64,000 bases of DNA from Melastoma dodecandrum. Its lineage: Eukaryota; Streptophyta; Magnoliopsida; Myrtales; Melastomataceae. Below are positions 45,180 through 53,188 of the stretch, piece by piece. The stretch is from NCBI GenBank assembly GCA_029817715.1, contig JARUPY010000443.1, positions 1-64,000 on the forward strand, written 5' to 3'. The notes under the pieces are model-generated. The model was given only the letters and a program-made list of their open reading frames with translations, was not told where the DNA came from and searched no databases. The first letter of the stretch is position 1, and the number at the start of each line of letters is the position of its first letter. A program made the translations under genes and the position numbers.

Positions 45180-46847
45180 TCACGCAATGTGGATGTGCTT
45201 CGTACTCGCACGGCTTACGTAGTAAATCCAGTGGTTCATCAATGAAGCCATTAGGATGAAGTCCAGAATAACACCTTCATAGGACCCAAAAGAGTATAGC
45301 TCAGGCAGAACAAGCTTCGGGACATCATTGAGGTCGTATTCAGACAATAGCTCAGGCAGAACAAGCTCCCGGTTCACCTGCTTCTCCTTTCGTAATTCTA
45401 GGACAATGAGCTTAGCCTGCGTGGAATTGGCTGCATCCAGCAACAAATCGATCTGTGCACGATGAGGAAGAGGGGCTCGGATAACCACACTGTGGCCGAC
45501 CGAAAGCTGGGAAGCAGCCATTTGCACCAGGGCACTAAAAACCGCGTCTTCGCTTACGTCCGGAATCCCAAAGCAGGACGCAACATTTTCACTGGTATCA
45601 AGACTCCCAAACCTGGATCTGACGTCGTCGTCGCCGTCGTGGTCGTCAGCGTCACCGTCGTGGTCGTCAGCGTCGCCCTCGTCGTCGACGATGACGTCAG
45701 ATCCAGGTTTGGGAGTCTTGATGCCAGTGAAAATGTTGCGTCCTGCTTTGGGATTCCGGACGTAGGTGAAGACGTGGTTTTTAGTGCCCTGGTGCAAATG
45801 GCTGCTTCCCAGCTTTCGGTCGGCCACAGCGTGGTTGTCCGAGCCCCTCTTCCTCATTGTGCACAGATCGATTTGTTGCTCACAGATCGATTCGTCGCCG
45901 TCGTAGTCGCCGTCGTAGTCGACCTCGTCGTCGACGTCGGCATTGGCGTCTGGAATCCCCAGGCAGGAGAAGAGGTCATCATAGCACAGGCACATACATC
46001 GAAGCGATTCAGCCATGGGCCCGGCCTCCCACATGGATCCTGGAGGATCCATCAACATGGCCACCAGCACGTGACCGGCTTCCTGCAACCTCTTCTGGTA
46101 GTTGATCTTCTGGAAGCAGCTGCTGGACTTGATGAAGTTGTACATGGTACATCTTCGGCGGCGCACCGCATCCAGGGCACATCTGCTGCAATCCCATGTC
46201 ATAGTGCCATCTCCCTCTGTGATTGTAAACTTCTCATCCAAGGATGTCATGATTAGCTTCTTCACGGCATCAACATGCTCTTCGAGCCCTGCGTCAGATG
46301 TAGCCCCTATTACGAGCCTTGGGACGTCGATCTTGCTGGGGTCATAGTCAAAGAAGCAATCGTCCACCCGCTCGTCTTCCATGGTCAGTGACCACTCGAG
46401 GTATCTAGCCAAGGTCGCCTCCCCCTCCCTGTCATGGGGTCGAGCTTCAGATCTTCGACCCAGCTCACAATCTATGAGGATCACCACTGCGTCATGGGAT
46501 TCGGCTATTCCCAGTAACCGATCAATTTCAACTCTGCGACACAGAGGATAGTCGACAACGATATGGTGTTTCCTGCGATCCAGGTGTGTCTCGATCATCT
46601 TCCATAGGATCTGGTAAGCAGGGTCAGGGTCGCCTCCGAAGCTGAACCGTCCCCTTGGGGGGAAACATGAACGGAGCAGATTAGGGTTTAAGGAACCGTC
46701 CCTGGTGAGCAGATCGTGCTCAAGGAAGGTTCCTCGCAGGGACTTGGCAATCTCCCTCGCCAAGGTGGTCTTCCCCAGGGAGGTTGGGCCGATCACCACA
46801 ACGATCAGGCCAACCAGGTTCCGGAGCGTTTGTAGCGAGAGAGTCGC
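45180..46847 (-). CDS. P-loop NTPase/kinase-like protein with internal inverted duplication
   Basis: Open minus-strand frame from just after a TGA at 46848 to its stop at 45180. Near the N-terminus NLVGLIVVVIGPTSLGKTTLA holds a Walker A motif (GPTSLGKT), with a later hydrophobic strand HHIVVDYPLCRR and VVILIDCELGRRSE, as in AAA33/zeta-like small kinases. A middle segment has WDCSRCALD. The C-terminal half repeats the fold theme (SVVIRAPLPHRAQIDLLL, KLIVLELRK). Between them lies an acidic (DADDHDG)n stretch flanked by the two arms of an inverted repeat, so ~60 residues are the antisense reading of ~60 others. No ATG is in frame at the 5' end: the nearest ATG (46850-46852) is one base out of frame, so the start is a spliced exon, a frameshift or a lost start. 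Family function unknown. Confidence 0.55.
   Translation of the reverse strand, partial: ATLSLQTLRNLVGLIVVVIGPTSLGKTTLAREIAKSLRGTFLEHDLLTRDGSLNPNLLRSCFPPRGRFSFGGDPDPAYQILWKMIETHLDRRKHHIVVDYPLCRRVEIDRLLGIAESHDAVVILIDCELGRRSEARPHDREGEATLARYLEWSLTMEDERVDDCFFDYDPSKIDVPRLVIGATSDAGLEEHVDAVKKLIMTSLDEKFTITEGDGTMTWDCSRCALDAVRRRRCTMYNFIKSSSCFQKINYQKRLQEAGHVLVAMLMDPPGSMWEAGPMAESLRCMCLCYDDLFSCLGIPDANADVDDEVDYDGDYDGDESICEQQIDLCTMRKRGSDNHAVADRKLGSSHLHQGTKNHVFTYVRNPKAGRNIFTGIKTPKPGSDVIVDDEGDADDHDGDADDHDGDDDVRSRFGSLDTSENVASCFGIPDVSEDAVFSALVQMAASQLSVGHSVVIRAPLPHRAQIDLLLDAANSTQAKLIVLELRKEKQVNRELVLPELLSEYDLNDVPKLVLPELYSFGSYEGVILDFILMASLMNHWIYYVSRASTKHIHIA
45439..45880. repeat. ~190 bp inverted repeat inside the P-loop frame
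   Basis: Left arm 45439-45632 and right arm about 45686-45880 are reverse complements with a few mismatches (for example ccacactgtgg against ccacgctgtgg). Outer ends read agcaacaaatcgatctgtgc, inner ends aacctggatctgacgtc. The ~50 bp loop consists of GTCGTC/CGTCGTGGTC trinucleotide-like repeats coding Asp/His/Gly. Both strands are open across the structure: the plus strand has a 264-codon frame at 45462-46256. Confidence 0.93.
45633..45685. repeat. GTC-rich minisatellite in hairpin loop
   Basis: Two copies of gtcgtggtcgtcagcgtc-like sequence plus GTC triplets. It codes an acidic Asp-rich run on the minus strand and a Val-rich run on the plus strand. Confidence 0.7.
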
Positions 46848-46850
46848 TCA

Positions 46851-47569
46851 TGGGGGCATGGACGGTAGTACCGCGGCATCTTGATCGGGGCGACAAAAGT
46901 GATCGGTAATTGCCGTGGAAGTTTAATCTCAGCACAGGCAGAGGCAATGGATGAGGGAAGATGAATTGAGAATTTAAGTTATTTTATTGCCTCCGTTCAG
47001 ATCTAACCTCCCATTAATTTGATGAAACTAATAATGCCTGCATTATTATTCTATTAGCAGAAGGCAGACCTCCAGATAGCCACGGCGCTTTCCACGAAAA
47101 ACAGCCTAAATACGACAAAAACTCCGAGGTTGGTGACGGGGCGGCAAGAGGGATTAGAATGGAAAAGGTTAAAGTAATAAATTAGGACTCAATATCAATA
47201 ACATGGCTGCTCTGCAGTTTGAATTCAAAATGGCCGGAGTTTTTTTCATTATCCAAAAAAACAGACATCGATAAGTTGTCGTCTTCTTCCTCTAGGCTCG
47301 TAATGATGCACACTACCTAACATCGTTGTTGGCCAAGTTTATACAGCTACCCATCTTCCTCTTCGTCAACGGACCTTCCGTTCCAATAATTCGGCAGCTC
47401 TCTTCTCCTTGGCGCATCACTTCCCTCGCACGTGCTACTAACACCTCTGCGAATGTAATAAGCTTTATCTTATTGTCCTCAACTTGTTTGATTGACAAGC
47501 TTCAGCTCTTCGTCATTTGCAGTTCTACTCCTTATCGTAGTTTTTCTTAATCCTCCCTCCCTCCCCTCA
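46851..47569. other. Intergenic region between divergent genes
   Basis: Contains the 5' flanks of the minus-strand P-loop frame and the plus-strand acidic-protein gene. No third gene seen. Confidence 0.5.
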
Positions 47570-47929
47570 ATGGCTTCATCAGACTCATGCAGCCGATTCG
47601 ATTTTGAGGTCGAAGACATAGAAATAACTGAAGTGGACACTGCACTTATAAGGGAGATCCTCAACGAGTTGGAGGAGGAGGAGGAAGACGAGGACCAAGT
47701 CAGAGGAGATGAAACGCTGCCCCTGAAGGAAGAAGGAGATTTGAGGTGGCTAGAGGAAATTAACGAAATGATACCGTCACTGCCCAGCGATGAGATGATG
47801 GCTTGGTATCCGGAGGGCGTGGTGGCTTCCATAGAATTTGGTTTCGCTGAGTATTGTCCCTCCGAGGTGTACTGTCCTGGGATTTCATCGGACGATTTGA
47901 GCTATGGTTGCCTGTGGAATAGCAGTTAG
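47570..47929 (+). CDS. Small acidic protein, unknown function (119 aa)
   Basis: Starts MASSDSCSRFDFEVEDIEI with an ATG at 47570. A longer frame upstream begins only at a non-ATG codon, so this ATG is preferred. It is very acidic, with a Glu-rich helix (NELEEEEEDEDQ, ~30-42) after EVDTALIREIL, then RWLEEINEMIPSLP and a C-terminal part with four cysteines or aromatics (FAEYCPSEVYCPG). No signal peptide or membrane segment. The layout resembles short conserved plant proteins of unknown role; I cannot name a family. Preceded by a pyrimidine-rich leader. Confidence 0.6.
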   Translation: MASSDSCSRFDFEVEDIEITEVDTALIREILNELEEEEEDEDQVRGDETLPLKEEGDLRWLEEINEMIPSLPSDEMMAWYPEGVVASIEFGFAEYCPSEVYCPGISSDDLSYGCLWNSS

Positions 47930-48909
47930 GCCTAAAGCTATGACAGAAAGATGCAAACTAAAAGGGTTCCTATGCCCCCTTGAATTTATTCCATACCCTA
48001 TGATTAGGAAAGTACTTAATCTACCCATTCTGGGATGATACCCTCTCCTAACAGGAGATGCACTGAAAACATAAGATTATTTTTTTTCTCAGTCTTGGGA
48101 TTTGTTAACAACAAACTTGGCTATGAAAAAGCCGATAGTATCAAGAGGAGAAGAGGGATCAAACCTCTGAACGAGATGCTCCTCCCCGGGTTTCAACCAT
48201 TCCTTGGGTGCAAGCACAAGAAAGTCAAATAACCTTTGCCTACAGAGACTGATTGAAGTAATTTATGCGATAAAATTCGGGAAAATATCCAGTTGTTTAG
48301 CGATAGAATTAGACTGTATTTATTTAAGTAACGCACCCCTAATTTATCATTTGATAACGGTGATTACCTTCACCAAGGCTAAAAAACATTGCATTACAGT
48401 TACACAGCAAAATATATCTCATCAGATAGACGCCTTAAAACAGAAATTTTAAATTGATAGCAGCACCAAAAAAAAAACAGATTAAAAGAATGCATGCCAC
48501 ATGAGAAGGATTTATCAACAAGAACTTACTCCTTGTTGTCATATAATTATGAAATTACATCAATATTAATTTAAATAATTATGAAATTAGTAATGTTTGT
48601 AAAAAAAAATAAATTGATATAATCAACTAAAACTTACAAATGCACCGAAGAAGATGACCACCCACAAATATGTCGTAAGCATGATACTCCGACATTTTCA
48701 ATTTTTTATCCGACGACTAGTTGAGTTATAAACATGTGAACACACGACAGGATAACCTCCCATCCTTGTTTTATCTCAAAATTTTCTACATAACCTTTCT
48801 TGTTATCTTACTCACCAACTATAAAGAACCAAAGAGATTCTTAGAAGCCGTTGGTGTTGATGAACTTTAAGCCATGAATTAACAAGTCCATCACATATTT
48901 CGGTTCACG
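47930..48909. other. AT-rich intergenic region
   Basis: No supported gene. Includes the 3' flank of the acidic-protein gene and the 5' flank of the PMEI-like gene. Confidence 0.55.
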
Positions 48910-49434
48910 TTGAAATCACTTACCTCTGCAATCCTCTTGCTCTTCCTCGTGACCCCACAACAGTCATGGTCACGTCCTCTTCAACCAAGTGATGCCGTCA
49001 GCGATACCAGTTGGCCTATGCCCTTCCCCGACTTATGGGTCTCCACACTCCGATCGGACCCAAAGAGTGCCTCTGCCAAGGGATCTCAGGATGTGCGCGT
49101 TATACTCATCGACCATATCGACATAAAAGCCAAGGCCACCCTCCCAAAGATTAGAAACCTAATTTTGCGAGCCAAAGACCATAAACTCAAGGCCGCTCTC
49201 AAGTTTTGCAACGGTTCGTACACAGTTATCGTGGTGGCTTCTGTGCCAGCAAGCAGGGGAGGCTTGATCTCAGGCGATCCTAAGTTAGCAGAGAATTACA
49301 TGACCGATGCTGCTCAGGAGATGGACCTGTGCAATGAAGAGTTCAAGGAGTTAAAATCTCCATTGACGAGAGAGAATGATTTTGAGTGCAAGGCTGCGAG
49401 GATTGTGGCTACCATCGTTAGGATGATGGAATGA
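48910..49434 (+). CDS. PMEI/invertase-inhibitor-like protein with signal peptide; no ATG
   Basis: 174 codons: signal peptide (SAILLLFLVTPQQSWS), then the PMEI domain with FPDLWVSTLRSDPKSAS, helix pair around FCNGSYTV (C100), GDPKLAENYMTDAAQEMDLC (C141), SPLTREN and a C-terminal RIVATIVRMME. In typical members two N-terminal cysteines form a disulfide around the TPFPDLC hairpin. Here both sites are replaced (S34 and W43). The apparent start codon is TTG, and no in-frame ATG exists between it and an upstream TAA, so the original ATG seems to be mutated. Convergent with the GH32 invertase relic to its right. Probably a recently disabled gene, although the rest of the frame is intact. Confidence 0.68.
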   Translation: MKSLTSAILLLFLVTPQQSWSRPLQPSDAVSDTSWPMPFPDLWVSTLRSDPKSASAKGSQDVRVILIDHIDIKAKATLPKIRNLILRAKDHKLKAALKFCNGSYTVIVVASVPASRGGLISGDPKLAENYMTDAAQEMDLCNEEFKELKSPLTRENDFECKAARIVATIVRMME

Positions 49435-49862
49435 TATGTAGAGGATAATGCCATGAATAATGAGATTTTTCGTCCTTCATATTTTGGAATTTGCACAACA
49501 AAGTATGCTGCTATCTTCTTTCAATCCTTGAGCGCAAGGCTGCAACGACCACAGTTTCCATTGCTTGGAATATGATTTAATGTATCAGATGCCCAATAAT
49601 GCTTTACAGATTAGTGATCTGACAATTACTCGTGAAATCTTCTATACCAATAATCGATAATGGTCAAAGCATGAGGAAGCCATTGGCACGTTAGTCACCG
49701 CGGAGAAATCAATGGATGTTCACTCGCCTCCGCCAAATTTCCCAAATTCTATGAATGATCTTTATAATGTGAAATTGATTCGTGTTTAACAGGCAAACCA
49801 GCCAGTATGGTAAAAGGACAGAAGATGGATAGAACCGCCGAATAAATTCCCATGACAAACCT

Positions 49863-51010
49863 TCAATTGGTTGTGGCTTTCTTCATATTCCAGCTGATCA
49901 AGCTGGTCAGTCCTATGTCCTTGATTCCCTTATTGAACACAAAGAGGTGTGCAGCCTTGTTGATCGCCTTCATCGGATAGACACGGGCTGCAATGATGGC
50001 TTTCCCTTCTCCACAAAAGGCTTCCACAACGGAGTGGTCTATCTGCAACCAAGAAAAGGATCCAAGGGCATAGTTATCATGTCCCTTAACATTGCCACTT
50101 AACATTGCCCCCACATCTATCTGCCACTTAACATTGGCCATTACAGACATATATTGTTCAGTTGGATCGAAGGAACAGTTATCATGTAATCACAAAACTA
50201 TGCTTCTTATACAATTTTCAATCGAAATTACCCGTACTCCGGCCCATCCCCTTTCAATATCATCATGTCTTCTGGAAGAATCGTTGACCCAGCCCCATAA
50301 AATAAGCCGATTTTTCTCGTAGTCGTCGAAGGACTTCAATGCATAAAATTTTCCGTAATCATAGCTTAGTCCACCTTGTCCTCCAACCTGTCCTTGGTCG
50401 GGAAGTTAAGGTGTCCTTCACAACATCATACATCCCTAGCACATAATGGTCGTGCTTGGCGTTATCAATACAAAACTTGAGCATGTGTTTGACATTGCGT
50501 CCCTGCTCTGACATGTCCAGCCAACCACGGCTGATGGTATATAAGGGGTAAAAATCAGCGCATTCCAAAGTTCCAGTCCCCTTCAGGGAATACAATGGAT
50601 GTTGGGCAAAATTCGCCCAATGAGTGAAATCCTTGCTCCTGAACAGGAGCACCAGACCTATCGAATTTGTTAGGCTGCCAATCAGTAGTCTGCATCGGCT
50701 ATCAGGTCCCAGCCTTGAAGTCACTTGAGTTTATACTACCGCTTGGCGACAGTGCAGTCACAGGGTTCCCATCTGATTTTACCCACTCAATTTGGAATGG
50801 ATCGGAGTAGTTTATAGGAACTATCATATTCTGGATCTGATGTTTTTTCTAGTCCAAGTCCAACCTCATGTAGAATATGGTCGGCTTCCCTCCCGGCAGA
50901 ACGGTCTCCGATGGTTGCAATGGTTTGATAGCTTTCAGTTGTGATGCCCAATTTACCAGATCGGTAGATGTGGAGGTGGAGTGCGCCCAAACTACGATTC
51001 CCATTACCCT
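49863..51010 (-). pseudogene. GH32 cell-wall invertase pseudogene
   Basis: Minus-strand relic in several frames. It begins GIVVWAHSTSTSTDLVNW, then IKPLQPSETVLPGGKPTIFY (50870-50990), [19 protein letters not shown], then FRSKDFTHWANFAQHPL and TLECADFYPLY (the family's WECPDFYPV acid/base motif, with W to L and P to A), GRNVKHMLKFCIDNAKHDHY (50359-50724), and after an intron the C-terminal IDHSVVEAFCGEGKAIIAAR and HLFVFNKGIKDIGL. Frameshifts separate the pieces. The nucleophile exon (WMNDPNG) is missing: the relic ends ~275 bp from the BUD31 stop. Its 3' end is duplicated at 17395-17772. Confidence 0.88.
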
Positions 51011-51284
51011 CTACCGAAATTAAAAAACCGTGCCCGTTGATATAGAGAAAAGATAAGATTTCTTTTTACGATGATTAAAGGCAAAAGCCTAGTCACGATA
51101 CAGAACTTTCTTTTCCCTGACGCCACTGCAATCTTTCTACACGGTACTCAGGAAAAAAGATCCGAATCCAGGCGACGTATAAGTACAAATCTTAATACAA
51201 CCATTGGGATCATATTCTCATGCAGAGACCATTGGGATCATATTCTCATGCTTCCAAGGTGGCAGATTCTTCAGATCATATTAT

Positions 51285-51922
51285 TCAATCCCCGCTCGCA
51301 CAACCTCTGCAACCGCAGTGGACGCACTCAATAACCTTCTCTTCCCTCAAGTGCTTTGGAACACGGCAAACGCATGTCGTGGCGAAGTTGTGATCTCTGG
51401 GCTGAATGCATCTCAGGCAACAGAGTCGCTCGTAACCAGGCTATAGAGTCAAACAATGAGGTTCATATTTAATAGGGTGCGCATATAATGATCTCTGTTA
51501 AAGAGTTATAAAGGACTTGAAGTAAAAGAGTTACAAAGGAAAGGGGGCTGACCTTCTTCCACTTGGCTATCAGATTTTTGTCAGCATAGCCCTGGTCCAA
51601 GCAGAACTCGAACAATTCCTTGGAAATTTCTTTCCTACGATAATACAGATCATAAATATACCGGCTCTTCTGATGAGCGATCTTGAATATAGGCCACAGA
51701 GCCTCGCATTTGCGCTTTCCATCATGAGGATCATTCTCAGCTGCAGGGCAGATAAGGAAAAATCAGCACCAACGTTCAACATATAGGAAGCAGAAAATAG
51801 GATTACTGAACAGGAAAGGAACTAAAACCTTCTCTCATCTTGGCTTGCAACTCACGAAGAGTAGGCTCAATCAGTTCCCATCCTTCAGGGCACTTAACAC
51901 GATTAGTCTTCACTTTAGGCAT
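51285..51922 (-). CDS. BUD31: BUD31/G10 homolog, spliceosome-associated protein (145 aa, 3 exons)
   Basis: BUD31 is a small nuclear zinc protein of the activated spliceosome, conserved from yeast to plants. Exons read on the minus strand: exon 1 51829-51922 ([20 protein letters not shown]..), phase-1 intron with donor GTTTTA and acceptor TGCAG; exon 2 51553-51740 ([20 protein letters not shown].. to NLIAKWKK), donor GTCAGC; exon 3 51285-51440 ([19 protein letters not shown].. to [11 protein letters not shown] and TGA), acceptor ATAG. The joins keep frame exactly and give 145 residues, the usual plant length. The C-terminal cysteines ([20 protein letters not shown]) that bind zinc are all present. 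No damage seen, so this is an intact gene. Confidence 0.97.
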
Positions 51923-51929
51923 CCTTCTA

Positions 51930-52771
51930 CCTGAAGTACAAAAATTCTTACTTAGATTTTAGTCAGAGTCAAAAGTCGCCACTGCAAACCCTGTCGCTGA
52001 TCCCAGTGTACCCCACCCCACAAGTTCAACAAAAGCAGAAGCAACATTTTCCTCGAAACCAAACAAGAACCAACCACCAGTGTGAAACTTACTTTGAATT
52101 TTGGAACTAAACTTTGACATATGTGAATTTGAATTTACAAAATTTCAAAATTACGTACACCATCGCCTTAAATGGCAAGGCAAGGACACCTTGTGCCTCA
52201 AGCTAAGGCACAAGACACACCTTTGCTGATAACACTGCCAACCTCATAACCTTTCAGGAATAAATTCCGTACCCCAACTCGGTATATTTAAGTACAAAAT
52301 GTGCGTAACTTCCAGTAAATCAGAGAGGAAATAAGGCATGCAGGATAGTCCATCGAAGGAAACGGCTCGGAAAAAAAGAAGGCCAAGCCATCGGCAGGAT
52401 TCATATTCATCACCTCCCAAACATCCCCAGAGGTACACAAACAGCCAACACGAACACTACTCTAACACAAAACTAAAGACAAAGCCATCCAATCCAACTG
52501 ACCACTCATTCAAACCATATCACTGTACGAGAACAGTCCACAACGACCAACAGACATCTATCTGACCGTTCAAGAACGAGGCAAGAATTTTCAAGAGCGA
52601 GGCAAGAATCTTCAAGAACGAGGCAAGAATCTAACCATATAAAATCAAAAATCAAAACTTTCCACATGCCCATTCAACTAAAGCAATCCATAAATCAGTC
52701 CTCCAAGTAGAATCAAGGCAACAAATTAATAACATGACCGAACCAAGCGAGAAGGAGAAGAAACCTACCCG
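51930..52771 (-). other. Probable 5' UTR intron of BUD31
   Basis: A donor GTAGGTTTC at ~52769 and an acceptor CTTCAG just before gtagaaggATG at ~51934 bracket ~0.84 kb with no gene. This fits a leader intron in the BUD31 transcript. Confidence 0.6.
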
Positions 52772-52928
52772 ACGGTCAAATGCCCTAACTAGCAGTCTTC
52801 TTCCGGCGCCCTACTATGACGATTAAAAGGGTCCCGGGAGCCGCTTTCTCGAGGCCGGCGTACGACGGCGGAAGGGGAGAGGTTCGCCGGGGGAGATGAC
52901 GACGACGACGGGGGAGAAAACGAGAGGA

Positions 52929-52937
52929 TTAGGGTTT
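52929..52937 (-). promoter_or_regulatory. Telo-box AAACCCTAA in BUD31 leader
   Basis: AAACCCTAA on the minus strand within the likely first exon or near the transcription start. Telo-boxes are common near the starts of plant genes for translation and RNA-processing proteins. Confidence 0.5.
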
Positions 52938-53020
52938 TGATTGGGATTGGGAATTCAGTTTTCCATTTTGGTAAATAAGGTGGGGGATTGGAGAGGTATA
53001 ATGGTAACATCTCCTCGTGG

Positions 53021-53030
53021 TATTTATATA
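53021..53030 (-). promoter_or_regulatory. TATA box of BUD31
   Basis: TATATAAATA on the minus strand, ~85 bp upstream of the telo-box and ~250 bp upstream of the leader-intron donor. This places the start of transcription near 52995. Confidence 0.5.
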
Positions 53031-53188
53031 ATTATCATAACCATACTACAGGACTCTACTGTTCATATACAATTAACGAATATACTTTCAGCGCGGCGCC
53101 CAATATATTCGCCTTCCACTCTTAAAACTGTATAAACTCCATGTGTCCACCCGCAGCATTGCATTCGGCAAACTTACCCGAACTCGTA

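Noticed and set aside
45462..46256. Independent 264-codon plus-strand gene
   Set aside because: It is the mirror reading of the inverted repeat in the minus-strand frame; outside the arms it has no features of its own.
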